Below are positions 42,424 to 51,145 of a DNA stretch of 64,000 bases, piece after piece (the first letter of the stretch is position 1; each line of letters opens with the position of its first letter). The position numbers and the translations under genes were made by a program. Below the pieces are notes generated by a model that saw nothing but the letters and a program-made list of their open reading frames with translations, was not told the DNA's origin and ran no database searches. The DNA comes from Micrococcales bacterium UBA2037 (GTDB taxonomy: Bacteria; Actinomycetota; Actinomycetes; Actinomycetales; Microbacteriaceae), in the NCBI GenBank assembly GCA_002333405.1, contig DDBH01000005.1, forward strand, positions 3,167 through 67,166, in the 5' to 3' direction.

Positions 42424-43522
42424 TCCATACGCTGCCTCAGGGGTTGATACCGAAGCTGGTGACCGGGCCGTAGAGCTGATGAAGGCCGCGGTTTCTGCCA
42501 CTCACAACAACCTCGTTCTCGGCGGCTTCGGCGGATTTGCGGGGATGATTGACGGCAGCATTCTGAAAAACTACGATCACCCAATTCTGGCAACCTCAAC
42601 TGATGGTGTTGGAACCAAGGTCGCAATCGCTCAGGCCCTTGATAAGCACGACACCGTCGGCCAGGACCTGGTTGGAATGGTGGTTGACGACATCGTTGTC
42701 ACCGGCGCTCGCAGCCTATTCATGACCGACTACATCGCCTGTGGTCACCTGGAGCCAACAAGGATCGCGGACATCGTCCGCGGCATTGCCAATGCCTGCA
42801 AGGCAGTGGATGTTGCTTTGGTTGGCGGGGAGACCGCCGAGCACCCGGGGCTGCTGGGTCCAGAGGAATACGACGTTGCTGGGGCCGCAGTAGGGGTAGT
42901 TGAAAAAAGCAAGATTCTCTCGGCTGATTCGGTGCAGGTTGGGGACGTAGTGCTTGGCTTAGGAGCTTCAGGCCTGCATTCCAATGGTTACTCACTGGTC
43001 AGAAAAATTGTTGCCGATCACAACCTCGACTACAAGCAGCAAATGCCGGAATTCGGCAGAAGCCTGGGCGAGGAGCTCTTAGAACCAACTGCCCTCTACA
43101 CCGGAGTTTTGAACAAGCTGCTTGCCGATGTTCGGTTCCAGGGCAAGATTTCAACCATGAGCCACATCACCGGTGGTGGGATAGCTGCAAACCTTTCCCG
43201 GGTGCTGCCTGGCAATGTGATGCTGGAGGTAGACCGCTCAACCTGGTCACCGCGTCCAGTGTTCCAAGTGATGGCGTCGATTGCAGACATTGACCTGTTT
43301 GATCTTGAGACGACCTGGAACCTTGGGCTCGGGTTCGCGGTTGTGGTCAGGTCAGAAAGCGCCACCGCCATCTCTGAAACCCTGAACGCACTTGGAGTCA
43401 AGACCTGGGAGCTTGGTTGGATTCAGGCAAGGCCAGCTGGAGAATTAGCTCCAGATTTTGTGTCCGTCGCTAAGGGTGTTGCTGGTGGTGCTGTGAGGCT
43501 GGTCGGCAATTATGGCGACTAA
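42416..43522 (+). CDS. purM: Phosphoribosylformylglycinamidine cyclo-ligase
   Basis: AIR synthetase closes the imidazole ring (FGAM + ATP to AIR); 368 aa. Typical segments are YAASGVDTEAGDRAVELM, LATSTDGVGTKVAIA, GGETAEHPG and SHITGGGIAANLSRVLP. The ATG at 42416 follows AAGGGC and overlaps the purF end by 8 bp. Its own end overlaps the next small gene by 11 bp. Confidence 0.97.
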   Translation: MANPYAASGVDTEAGDRAVELMKAAVSATHNNLVLGGFGGFAGMIDGSILKNYDHPILATSTDGVGTKVAIAQALDKHDTVGQDLVGMVVDDIVVTGARSLFMTDYIACGHLEPTRIADIVRGIANACKAVDVALVGGETAEHPGLLGPEEYDVAGAAVGVVEKSKILSADSVQVGDVVLGLGASGLHSNGYSLVRKIVADHNLDYKQQMPEFGRSLGEELLEPTALYTGVLNKLLADVRFQGKISTMSHITGGGIAANLSRVLPGNVMLEVDRSTWSPRPVFQVMASIADIDLFDLETTWNLGLGFAVVVRSESATAISETLNALGVKTWELGWIQARPAGELAPDFVSVAKGVAGGAVRLVGNYGD

Positions 43523-43883
43523 GCAAACCGCAGTCGTTGGCATCATTGGCCTACTTGCCGCTTCAGGTGCGTTTGTAGTCGGCATGATCACCGGAGCTAG
43601 CAACGCTGAAGTTTCACTGGTGCGCGATACGCCAAACGAGCTTTGCTTCATTGACACCTCAGAGCAGCTGTTCACTGAAAAGCATGCAGCCACCAAGCTA
43701 ATCGGTTGTCAGGTGGTTGGGATGACTAAGCAAGCCGCCCTTGATTACATCCAGAGCAATGATTTGACGGTTCGGATTGCCTCAGAGGATGGCGAGTACT
43801 TTGCCCTGACCGAAGACATGTCAGATTCCAGAATTAATTTGGATATCTTGGTTGGTCTGGTGGTTGGCGCAAGCGCCTGGTAG
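43512..43883 (+). CDS. Membrane-anchored small protein, possible I78-like inhibitor fold
   Basis: A 123-aa protein coupled to purM by an 11-bp overlap. Residues 8-30 (VVGIIGLLAASGAFVVGMIT) form a signal anchor; the rest should lie outside. The C-terminal part GMTKQAALDYIQSNDLTVRIASEDG...DSRINLDILVGLVVGAS resembles the small potato-inhibitor-I/I78 fold, in which a loop lies between two strands and RINLDI ends the core. Two cysteines (in ELCFI and IGCQV) could form a disulfide. Inhibitor activity is not shown, and the similarity is judged by eye. Confidence 0.55.
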   Translation: MATKQTAVVGIIGLLAASGAFVVGMITGASNAEVSLVRDTPNELCFIDTSEQLFTEKHAATKLIGCQVVGMTKQAALDYIQSNDLTVRIASEDGEYFALTEDMSDSRINLDILVGLVVGASAW

Positions 43884-44066
43884 CTAGTTAGATTCTTCTT
43901 CGTCTTCTTCGTCGTCATAGAGGTCAGCCCACTTGTCGACATACTGATCTGAATCTTCTGGGGTGCTTAGCTCTGCTTCGAGCGCAGAATAGTCGGTTGC
44001 CGGGCTGAAGTATTTCAGCTCTCTGGCAACCTTGGTGTTCTTAGCTTTTTGACGGCCACGCCCCAT
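43884..44066 (-). CDS. DUF3073 family protein
   Basis: A 60-aa protein with the family opening MGRGRQKAKNTKVARELKYFSP and a strongly acidic tail (DDEEDEEES). The family is restricted to actinobacteria, typically lies next to purM/purF, and has no assigned function; a basic head with an acidic tail suggests contact with RNA or protein. The ATG follows AAGGGGG. It abuts the preceding convergent gene with no spacer. Confidence 0.9.
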   Translation of the reverse strand: MGRGRQKAKNTKVARELKYFSPATDYSALEAELSTPEDSDQYVDKWADLYDDEEDEEESN

Positions 44067-44151
44067 GGCGAGCCCCCTTTTTCTCTAACTAATCTGGGCA
44101 ATAAATCTACCCAGGAAACCTGTGGGAACCTGTATGAAGATTCTAACAGGG

Positions 44152-44499
44152 CTAAGCGAGCCAAAAAACCAGAGTCAGCAGAAGTAGTGGAAAAACTATA
44201 TTTGTGGCAATTGTCAAAAGCATCTGAGCAATCCGACCGCGGTGATAGAAATCAAAACCTGCCTGCGAGATTCCAGAGAAGGTTGAAAGTCCACCAGCTA
44301 GGCCGACGGTGGCAATGATCAGATAATCCTGAACCAGGTAGCCGGAGTGGAAATAGGCAATCAGCAGTGCCGCCAGGCCATTTGTCAGGAACAACCCAAA
44401 AGGCATCACGCCCTGCCAGCGCATTAAGAAAACTCGGGCAACGCTGCCCAGGCCTCCAAAAACCCCAATCAGGAACGTAAGCAAGATCGGATTACTCAT
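44152..44499 (-). CDS. crcB: Fluoride efflux channel subunit FluC (CrcB), second copy
   Basis: A 115-aa membrane protein with four hydrophobic helices. FluC marks are GGLGSVARVFLMR at the first helix, the pore asparagine in FLTNGLAA and GLAGGLSTFSGISQ at the third helix. Its ATG overlaps the stop of the other FluC gene by 4 bp. Gram-positive bacteria often carry two FluC genes whose products form a heterodimer or antiparallel assembly that lets fluoride leave the cell. No fluoride riboswitch was recognised upstream. Confidence 0.88.
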   Translation of the reverse strand: MSNPILLTFLIGVFGGLGSVARVFLMRWQGVMPFGLFLTNGLAALLIAYFHSGYLVQDYLIIATVGLAGGLSTFSGISQAGFDFYHRGRIAQMLLTIATNIVFPLLLLTLVFWLA

Positions 44500-44879
44500 T
44501 TGGCATCAGCCCTTTGCTGGACGCGTCGCCCCTGGTGCCAGCCAACTCCATAGGTTGCTACTCCGGCCAAAAGCATCGCGAAAATCTCCCAGCTCAAGCC
44601 ATTGATGTCGACAAATAATGTGACCGCGCTCATGGTGGTGAAGCCACCGGCAAAGCCATAGGCCCAAAGCCATTTACACCACAGGGTTTGGAAGTAGGGG
44701 AGCCTGGCGGTCAACCCCAAGAAGTAGGAACCGAGCAGGTTAATCACAGCCAGTGCGATTAGCTCAGAGGTTGGAAACTCAACGTTTATGGCAATGAGTT
44801 CGGCAAGCATGTAGCGAAGCATGCTGCCAAGGGCACCGCCTAAAAAGACATACCCGGCCATTTTCAAACTGGTCGACAC
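44496..44879 (-). CDS. crcB: Fluoride efflux channel subunit FluC (CrcB), first copy
   Basis: A 127-aa membrane protein. GGALGSMLRYMLAE at the first helix, the pore asparagine in AVINLLGSYFLG, and GFAGGFTTMSAVTLF at the third helix identify FluC. The C-terminal tail is basic (HQGRRVQQRADAK), indicating a cytoplasmic end. First gene of the pair, coupled to the second by ATGA overlap. Divergent from the TipAS gene, with a 48-bp gap. Confidence 0.9.
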   Translation of the reverse strand: MSTSLKMAGYVFLGGALGSMLRYMLAELIAINVEFPTSELIALAVINLLGSYFLGLTARLPYFQTLWCKWLWAYGFAGGFTTMSAVTLFVDINGLSWEIFAMLLAGVATYGVGWHQGRRVQQRADAK

Positions 44880-44914
44880 CTAATCAAGCCTAGCTAATCA
44901 AAATCTTTTGGCAC

Positions 44915-44920
44915 TAGCAT
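44915..44920 (+). promoter_or_regulatory. -10 box TAGCAT of a possible leaderless TipAS mRNA
   Basis: TAGCAT ends 7 bases before the ATG at 44928; no ribosome-binding site is present. No acceptable -35 box was found at 16-18 bp. Confidence 0.35.
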
Positions 44921-44927
44921 TTCAAAA

Positions 44928-45269
44928 ATGGATCAGAACAGCTTTATCTCGGGAAGTTATTACCAAAATGACTACACCAAAGAGCAGAACAGCCAGTTCA
45001 CCAGAGAGTTTTCCGCAATCACCGAAAAAATGGCGGGCTGCCTGGATCAGGGGCTGGCTGCCGATTCCGAACAGATGCAGCAGGCCGTGCAGGAGCACTA
45101 CAACTTTTGCCTGAAATTTTGGAAGCCAACCAGGGAAGCCTATAAATCTCTGGCCATGAGTTACGTGCTGCCATCCGACTACCGCGATAGCTACGAAAAC
45201 GTTCGCGAAGGTCTAGGAAAATACATCTATGACGCAGTCATAGAGTTTGCTGATCAGAACCTTGCCTAG
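44928..45269 (+). CDS. Stand-alone TipAS antibiotic-recognition domain protein
   Basis: A 113-aa all-helical protein matching the TipAS domain, the thiopeptide-binding half of MerR-type TipAL regulators. Signature segment: EHYNFCLKFWKPTREAYKSLAMSYVLPSDYRDSYENV followed in the protein by GLGKYIYDAV (position about 64-100). The usual N-terminal MerR DNA-binding region is absent, so it cannot regulate on its own. Such proteins may sequester cationic drugs; in TipAL a cysteine can bond covalently to the drug, and here C38 and C68 are available. It converges on an MFS drug exporter with a 4-bp overlap. Confidence 0.8.
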   Translation: MDQNSFISGSYYQNDYTKEQNSQFTREFSAITEKMAGCLDQGLAADSEQMQQAVQEHYNFCLKFWKPTREAYKSLAMSYVLPSDYRDSYENVREGLGKYIYDAVIEFADQNLA

Positions 45270-46870
45270 GCTTTGACCTTAGCTTTTCTTCCAAGCCTGA
45301 AGGTGGAGAGGAAGCCAAGAAACAAGAACAAGCCGGCAGCCCAAGCCGCCAACTTCACGCCCTCGGTAAAGGCCTCACCTGACTGGTAGATAACGTCATC
45401 CAGAACCTGCTGCGAGACTTGCTGCGGAAGCAAAATCTGATCAAGGACCGGAATTGCACCACCGGCACTGTCGACCACAATCTCAACAACTTGAGCCTGC
45501 TGCGCTGCAGTCAGTCCAGTGTCTTGAAGATTGGTTTCTAGGTTTGACTGAATTCCTGTGAACAGCATCGTTCCGAGAACGGCGATACCCAGAGCGGAGC
45601 CCACTTGCCGAACGGTCGACTGCGAGCCCGAGGCTTGACCGTTTTGATCCATTGGAACATCGATCATGATCACGCCGGTGAGTTGTGCCGTTGCAAGCCC
45701 AATTCCGATTCCATAAACCAGAAGCAAAGGGGCAACCAGAACCCATCCAGAGGCAGTGCTGGCCAGGAGCGCGATTCCAATAACTGCAATCAATTCCAGC
45801 ATCACACCGATTTGCACGGCTCTTGCCGGTGGCAGTTTGCCACTGAGTGCACCACCCACACCGGATGCCAGGAAAGCACCAAGTGCTAGCCAGAGCAGGA
45901 CCAACCCGGAACTTACTGGCGATAACCCAAGCACGTTCTGCAACCAAAGCGGCAGGGCAAATAGGATTCCAAATTCACCCATTGAAATAATTGCGGCAGC
46001 GATGGACCCGTTCCGGAAAGAAGTTATCGAGAACAAGCCCAGATCCAGGATGACGTTTTTGTGAGCCTTTTCCTGCCTGCGTTCCCAAAAAACAAACAGC
46101 AATCCTGAGATCAGCGAGATGGCCAGCGAAACTGGAATCACGCTGATGGTGTCAGCTGGCCAAGTGAAGCTGCCGAGGGTGAACTGGTTTGCCGTTTGTT
46201 CCCACCAGCCATAGATGCGCCCCTCGATAAGACCAAATACCAAAGTGGAGAACATCACCACGGAAATGGCGGCACCAATCCAATCAATACCGCCGGCTCG
46301 CTGAGGAGACTTTGACTCTGGGACCAGCAGAATAAGCCCAGCCAAAATCAATATGCCAAGCGGCAAGTTGATCATGAATGCCCATCTCCAAGTGAAATCG
46401 GTTGCGAGCCATCCACCAAGCACCGGCCCAACTGCAACCATTCCACCAATAGTTGAGCCCCAGATGGCAAATGCAATTCCACGCTCTTTGCCCTGGAAGT
46501 TAGCGTTCACTAGCGAGAGTGTTGTCGGTAGCACCATTGCGCCACCGACACCCTGTACCACTCTGGCCAGAATTAGTTCTGTAGCGGACTCTGTGAGACC
46601 GGCCCAGACCGAGGCGATGATGAAAATCACAATACCCAGGTTCAGTATTCGTTTTCTGCCGAAGCGGTCGGCTATCGAGCCAAAAACTAGAAGCAAAGAC
46701 GCAAAAACCAAAATGTAGCTTTCCTGCACCCACTGAACTTCTGTTGAGGACAGGTCCAGCTCATCGATGATGGCTGGGAAAATTGTATTTACGATGGTGC
46801 CATCAATGATGACAAGTGAGATTGCCATCGAGATGAAAATCAGGCCAATCCAACGCCTACGTGCTGACAT
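45266..46870 (-). CDS. MFS drug exporter, DHA2 (EmrB/QacA) type, 14 TM
   Basis: A 534-aa transporter. Motif SLVIIDGTIVNTIFPAI in the first helix and GSIADRFGRKR between helices 2 and 3 mark the DHA2 family; ARVVQGVGGAMVLPTTLSLV and GPVLGGWLATDFTWRWAFMIN follow. About 14 hydrophobic segments can be counted. A late extracytoplasmic segment near 425-500 is rich in Gln, Asp and Val. Such pumps export cationic or lipophilic drugs with protons. The EamA gene lies 25 bp upstream on the same strand, so they may be co-transcribed. Confidence 0.9.
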   Translation of the reverse strand: MSARRRWIGLIFISMAISLVIIDGTIVNTIFPAIIDELDLSSTEVQWVQESYILVFASLLLVFGSIADRFGRKRILNLGIVIFIIASVWAGLTESATELILARVVQGVGGAMVLPTTLSLVNANFQGKERGIAFAIWGSTIGGMVAVGPVLGGWLATDFTWRWAFMINLPLGILILAGLILLVPESKSPQRAGGIDWIGAAISVVMFSTLVFGLIEGRIYGWWEQTANQFTLGSFTWPADTISVIPVSLAISLISGLLFVFWERRQEKAHKNVILDLGLFSITSFRNGSIAAAIISMGEFGILFALPLWLQNVLGLSPVSSGLVLLWLALGAFLASGVGGALSGKLPPARAVQIGVMLELIAVIGIALLASTASGWVLVAPLLLVYGIGIGLATAQLTGVIMIDVPMDQNGQASGSQSTVRQVGSALGIAVLGTMLFTGIQSNLETNLQDTGLTAAQQAQVVEIVVDSAGGAIPVLDQILLPQQVSQQVLDDVIYQSGEAFTEGVKLAAWAAGLFLFLGFLSTFRLGRKAKVKA

Positions 46871-46895
46871 GTTGCTCTTTTCTTTTTATTTACTG

Positions 46896-47753
46896 CTAGC
46901 CAGCGGCCAGCAGGGCACAGGCCCCAAGTGCCAAAACAATTCCGGCACCCTGTGACAGAGCTATTCGCTCTTTTAAAAACACTCTCGCAAGCAATATAGT
47001 TCCCACCGGATACAGAGCCGTTAGCACCGCTGCGATGGCTAGGGCACCGGATCTGGTCGCGATCAAGAAGGTCACGTTGCCAAGAACATCGCCCATTCCC
47101 GCAAGAATGACGAGGCCCGCGAGTTTCCAGTCGGTCAGCGACTCAATAAACGGCTTCTTTGGCTGGCGCAACCACAGGACAAGCAGCCCAGCAATCAGCA
47201 GCACCAGGCCAACTACTCGCATGACCACCAGGGCTGCCAGCCCAGAGTCGGAGCCGGTTGAATCTAGGAAAACAAAGATGCCAGAGAAGCCAAGGCCTGC
47301 GCCGATTGAGTAAACAAATGCTGGGAGTGAGGGCAACTGAACCTTGTCGCCCGGCACAAAGCCAACCAAGACCACTGCAATCAGGATCAAGATAACCGCG
47401 ACAACGGCAAAACTCGAGAGTTCCTGTCCGGCAACCACATCGAAAATCACGGGTATCACGGCAGAAACAACTGCGGTGAGCGGACTGACGATTGAGATTG
47501 GTCCAAGTGCCAGCGCTGCATAGAGACAACTAATTGCAATTGCTGAGCAGATGCCGGCATAGATGCCGGCTTGAATTGTTTGGGCAGAGTAATCGGCCCC
47601 AACAAAGACGCTAAGAACAAGTGCGATTAGCAACCCAACGCTAAAGGAGTAGGTGGTTGCTGCAACAGCGCGGATTCTTTTTGCCGCTAGCGCGCCAACG
47701 AAGTCTGCGTAGCCATAAGAAAAGGCGGATAGTAGGCCAAAAATTATGGTCAC
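46896..47753 (-). CDS. EamA/DMT-family transporter, 10 TM
   Basis: A 285-aa drug/metabolite transporter with two EamA repeats and ten hydrophobic segments. The start IIFGLLSAFSYGYADFVGALAAKR, the centre GPISIVSPLTAVVSAVIPVIFD and the end AVLTALYPVGTILLARVFLKERI are typical (the P-x-x-T-x-x-L-E-like motif at the repeat ends). GTG start at 47753. It lies directly downstream of the tRNA-Phe gene. The substrate is unknown. Confidence 0.87.
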   Translation of the reverse strand: MTIIFGLLSAFSYGYADFVGALAAKRIRAVAATTYSFSVGLLIALVLSVFVGADYSAQTIQAGIYAGICSAIAISCLYAALALGPISIVSPLTAVVSAVIPVIFDVVAGQELSSFAVVAVILILIAVVLVGFVPGDKVQLPSLPAFVYSIGAGLGFSGIFVFLDSTGSDSGLAALVVMRVVGLVLLIAGLLVLWLRQPKKPFIESLTDWKLAGLVILAGMGDVLGNVTFLIATRSGALAIAAVLTALYPVGTILLARVFLKERIALSQGAGIVLALGACALLAAG

Positions 47754-47768
47754 TATCCGCCTACTTCC

Positions 47769-47844
47769 TGGTGGCTCCGACCGGCGTCGATCCGGTGACC
47801 TAACGATTTTCAGTCGTTCGCTCTACCAACTGAGCTACAGAGCC
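47769..47844 (-). tRNA. tRNA-Phe (GAA)
   Basis: The minus strand folds as a cloverleaf: acceptor GGCTCTG/CGGAGCC with one G-U pair, D-arm AGCTCAGTTGGTAGAGC, anticodon loop CTGAAAA with GAA, T-loop in GGATCGACGCC. The 3' CCA is encoded (47769-47771). Confidence 0.96.
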
Positions 47845-47881
47845 AAGGAGCAAAATGCCCCTCCATTCGCCCTTGGCGAAG

Positions 47882-47955
47882 CGACCCTGACGAGACTTGA
47901 ACTCGCGACCTCCGCCGTGACAGGGCGGCGCGCTAACCAACTGCGCTACAGGGCC
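47882..47955 (-). tRNA. tRNA-Asp (GTC)
   Basis: The minus strand gives acceptor GGCCCTG/CAGGGTC with one G-U pair, D-arm GCGCAGTTGGTTAGCGC, anticodon loop CTGTCAC with GTC, and T-arm with GTTCAAGTC. Discriminator G; CCA is not encoded, unlike the two flanking tRNAs. Confidence 0.96.
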
Positions 47956-47977
47956 AAATGGTACTACTGACATCGCC

Positions 47978-48053
47978 TGGTGACCCCAACGGGATTCGAA
48001 CCCGTGCTGCCGCCGTGAAAGGGCGGTGTCCTAGGCCACTAAACGATGGGGCC
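47978..48053 (-). tRNA. tRNA-Glu (TTC)
   Basis: The minus strand gives acceptor GGCCCCA/TGGGGTC with one G-U pair, anticodon loop CTTTCAC with TTC, and T-arm GGGTTCGAATCCC. CCA is encoded (47978-47980). It is the first tRNA of the Glu-Asp-Phe cluster on this strand. Confidence 0.96.
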
Positions 48054-48182
48054 GTGAAGTTGGCGACTTCAAAAGCACCGAGGCATAACAATACTGGTGA
48101 AACCACCAGTTGCGCAACACCTAGGAAACCTTCAGTGATTAGTTGAGTGTTTAAGTTAGCCTTTTGGCGAACAGGCGGTTTT

Positions 48183-49379
48183 GTGAAAGTACGTAATCGA
48201 GTAGTCGCAGCCCTTGCTGGGATTGGCATGTTGGCCACCAGCGTGGTGCTGTTGCCGGCCTATGCCGTGCCGAGCTACCCCACTGCGGCCGAGGTGGCAG
48301 CAGCAAAAGCCAGCGTTCAAAAAAAGGCCGAGATGGTCGAGCGCATCGAGGGCCTTCTGGAGACTCTCCAACAAGAGGCCGATGCCCTAGAAATTATTGC
48401 CCTCCAAAAAAACGAGCAGTACAACCAAGCGGTAGAAGAAGTCAGCCAAATGGCAGCAAAGGTTGTCGGGCTCGAGGCACAGGTTGAAAGTTCTGCCCAA
48501 GAGGCTGAGGACGCGAAGGTTCAGCTGGCTCAAATTGTCGGGAAAATGTATCGCGACCAGGCAAGCGGAAACACTTCGCTGGAGCTCTTTTTCAACCCGG
48601 ACAACGCCGAAGACCTCCTCTACCAGCTGACCATGCAGGACATGATGGCCCAGCGCACCGGCGCTATCTATGACGCGGCTCTAGAGAAGCAGACCCAGGC
48701 AGAGGCGCTAGCGGCTGAGCTCGACAGTGCCCGGACTGAACTGCAGCTGCGCGAGGATCAAGCCAAAGAACTTTATGACCAAGCTCAGGCTGCAGCAGAT
48801 GCCGTGATTGCCAAGGTACAACAATCAGAGCGCGAGCGAGCCACGATGATGAGCCAGCTGGCAAGCCTGAAGGACACCGCGGCAGATCTTGAGAGGCAGC
48901 GAATCGAGGGCTTAGAGGCCGAGCGGCGTCAGAACCTGGTGAAGACCGCCCCGACTTCCCCAGAGCTCTACAGCGTCGGCAACCCCGACTACGCAAAGGT
49001 TGAAACTGCAATTGCCTTTGCCTCTGAGCAGCTCGGAGAACGCTATGTGCTTGGCGGCGCTGGGCCAAATGTTTGGGACTGTTCCGGAATCACCATGAAG
49101 TCATACGCTGCCGCCGGTGTTTACATCGGATGGCACTCAGCTACCGCTCAATACAACATCATGGCCAGCAAGCAGAAGCTGGTGCCATTCCAGGACATTC
49201 AGCGCGGGGACCTGATCTGGTGGAGTAAGGAAACAGCGTTTTCAGGCGACAAGTATCACGTTGCCATTTACATGGGAGACGGCATGATGCTGGAAGCGCC
49301 GAACCCTGCTAGAACCGTGAGAATTGTTCCGGTTCGCTACGGTGAGATTTGGCCCTATGCCGGAAGGCCAACCGCCTAG
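48183..49379 (+). CDS. Secreted NlpC/P60 peptidoglycan endopeptidase with coiled-coil N-terminus
   Basis: A 398-aa cell-wall hydrolase of the RipA/CwlO kind. A signal peptide (about residues 1-28, ending LLPAYA) is followed by a long coiled coil at about 35-260 rich in Gln, Glu and Ala, then the NlpC/P60 domain. Catalytic cysteine is in WDCSGITMKSYAAAG, histidine in DKYHVAIYMGDG. The GTG at 48183 follows AGGCGG at 4 bases; the open frame extends 12 codons upstream. The coiled coil commonly keeps the enzyme inactive until it meets FtsEX or a divisome partner. The 129-bp gap before it, shared with the divergent tRNA-Glu, shows no other feature. Confidence 0.93.
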   Translation: MKVRNRVVAALAGIGMLATSVVLLPAYAVPSYPTAAEVAAAKASVQKKAEMVERIEGLLETLQQEADALEIIALQKNEQYNQAVEEVSQMAAKVVGLEAQVESSAQEAEDAKVQLAQIVGKMYRDQASGNTSLELFFNPDNAEDLLYQLTMQDMMAQRTGAIYDAALEKQTQAEALAAELDSARTELQLREDQAKELYDQAQAAADAVIAKVQQSERERATMMSQLASLKDTAADLERQRIEGLEAERRQNLVKTAPTSPELYSVGNPDYAKVETAIAFASEQLGERYVLGGAGPNVWDCSGITMKSYAAAGVYIGWHSATAQYNIMASKQKLVPFQDIQRGDLIWWSKETAFSGDKYHVAIYMGDGMMLEAPNPARTVRIVPVRYGEIWPYAGRPTA

Positions 49380-51145
49380 CGACCACCGCCACCGCCACCG
49401 CCACCACCACCGCCAGCGCCACCACCGCCACCAGCCCCGCCGGAAGTGCTGGACCCAAAGGATGCGCTCGTGGCAGATGATAACGAATTCATGGCGCCGT
49501 AAAAGCTCGAGTGGTTATTGCTCGCCAGCCATGCTGGGTTTTGGCCTCCATAGAGAGTGCTGAGCTCTTTCATCCAAGTTTTGCCAAGCCCAAGCACAAT
49601 CGCCCAGGGTAGAAGTTTTTCGTGGAGCTTGAGGTAACCGCCCTCACCAACTAGCGCTCCGGTTGGAGACTGTAAGAATTCGAGTCGGTGTTGTTCGGCG
49701 AGCTTCATGTATACCTTCAGGCCCTTCAGATGATCTCGGGCTTCGGCGCCATCTGAGTTCAAGGGCGAGCGCGAGACCAGAACAGCACCCAGAAGGCCCA
49801 ACACGCAAAATATGACAACGGCAGTAACCACTAGGCCATTTCCATACCGATTGGCGATCGAGATCAATGCAATCGTTAGGCCAGCGGCCCCCAACACAAG
49901 TGCGGCCAGGGTGAAAAACACTCTTGGGGTGATTGAGGTCTTGACATAAAAGCGCTCACGAGCCGCCGCTTTTGAGCTGCCTAAGAAAGCGGTTAATCTC
50001 GTGTTTCGATGGCTGTCATTTTTTGGCATCGGAGTTGTCACGCCAACCCTCGGCAAGTCACCGAATAGCACCTTCAAAACTTCTTGGTTTTGCTCGCTCA
50101 AATCCTCAGAAACTAAAATAACGGCCCACTTGGATTTACCCCACTTGGACTTAGTTCCTTCAGTTATTTTGATTTTCCCGGCTACCGCGAGCTCGAGAAG
50201 TACGGCAACTGGCAAGGCAGCGGGAGTGCTCAGCAGCTGAGCGGCATGCTCCAGGCTGACGGTCTTAGGGGGCAAATATTCCGTCAGAATCACCTTGCGG
50301 CCGGGTGCTCCGGACAAAACTTTCAGGTTGTACCGAAGCGCCAGGGCGACGACAGCTAGTAAAGCAACGAGCAGTGGAAGCAGTAACCAGTTCAGCAGGT
50401 AATCGCTTGCGTTCCTCGTTAGCACGGTGAAGGTACCTGGCTCGAAAGCCAGAGCAACCGTCACAGTTTGATTTGGCTGAAGGTTATTTTGTTCAACTGA
50501 CACCACAGTCGAATTGCCAGTAGCAGTGAAAGTCAGCTCGCATCGGTTGGTGTCACCTTCGCCACCGAAATAGCATGCGGATGCCTTCGGCACTAGGCCA
50601 GAAGCCGCTTTGTCCTCCAACACAACTTGAGCGCCAACGACGTCGAACCGCTGGGCCCATCCGGTGCCATTCAGGTCCCAGTAAAACTCCTGGTATCCGG
50701 AGCTGTCAGTGAAGTCACCGATTATGTTCTGCTGACGATAACTCAGTACAAAACTTTGCCGGCCATATAGGTACTGACCCTCTGGAACCACGGAATCAAC
50801 TGCCAAATAACCAGAATCTGAAAAAACATTTAGAGGTCTCGGCACGCCATTCTCATCGGTGAGCGAGAGTACTTCTGTTTCAAGCGGCATTCTGTTGTAC
50901 CAGCTAGGAAAATAACGAATCAGGCCCCGATTTTGATCAAAATCAGGGAACACCGGCACCAGTGTTTCCTGGACGTTTAGCGTTGCCAGTCCATCACGAT
51001 CGATCGTTATCCGGTACTCGGCTTGAAACGAGTCGAAGTGGAAATCTTCTACTGACGCATGGGCACCAAGTGGTAGCAGCCATATCGCCAGCGTGGCGGC
51101 TGCAAGACGCTTGAGTTTTCTAATGCTTGAAGTTGGCATAGGCAT
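49376..51145 (-). CDS. DUF2207 membrane protein with poly-glycine tail
   Basis: A 589-aa protein. A signal peptide (about 1-28, ending GAHA) leads to an extracytoplasmic beta-rich DUF2207 domain ([32 protein letters not shown], residues 40-240), then a transmembrane helix near 260, a cytoplasmic segment with a winged-helix look, and two more helices near 400-460. The tail is GGAGGGGGAGG followed by a run of glycines, as in many family members. The ATG at 51145 follows AAAGG and overlaps the ppa end by 26 bp. The last 4 bp overlap the convergent NlpC gene end. Function is unknown. Confidence 0.85.
   Translation of the reverse strand: MPMPTSSIRKLKRLAAATLAIWLLPLGAHASVEDFHFDSFQAEYRITIDRDGLATLNVQETLVPVFPDFDQNRGLIRYFPSWYNRMPLETEVLSLTDENGVPRPLNVFSDSGYLAVDSVVPEGQYLYGRQSFVLSYRQQNIIGDFTDSSGYQEFYWDLNGTGWAQRFDVVGAQVVLEDKAASGLVPKASACYFGGEGDTNRCELTFTATGNSTVVSVEQNNLQPNQTVTVALAFEPGTFTVLTRNASDYLLNWLLLPLLVALLAVVALALRYNLKVLSGAPGRKVILTEYLPPKTVSLEHAAQLLSTPAALPVAVLLELAVAGKIKITEGTKSKWGKSKWAVILVSEDLSEQNQEVLKVLFGDLPRVGVTTPMPKNDSHRNTRLTAFLGSSKAAARERFYVKTSITPRVFFTLAALVLGAAGLTIALISIANRYGNGLVVTAVVIFCVLGLLGAVLVSRSPLNSDGAEARDHLKGLKVYMKLAEQHRLEFLQSPTGALVGEGGYLKLHEKLLPWAIVLGLGKTWMKELSTLYGGQNPAWLASNNHSSFYGAMNSLSSATSASFGSSTSGGAGGGGGAGGGGGGGGGGGR

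Noticed and set aside
44880..44927. Fluoride riboswitch before the FluC genes
   Set aside because: The 48-bp gap shows none of the expected pseudoknot elements that I could recognise.
49380..49450. Simple-sequence repeat as an independent element
   Set aside because: The CCACCG-rich stretch is explained as the codons of the glycine tail of the DUF2207 protein.
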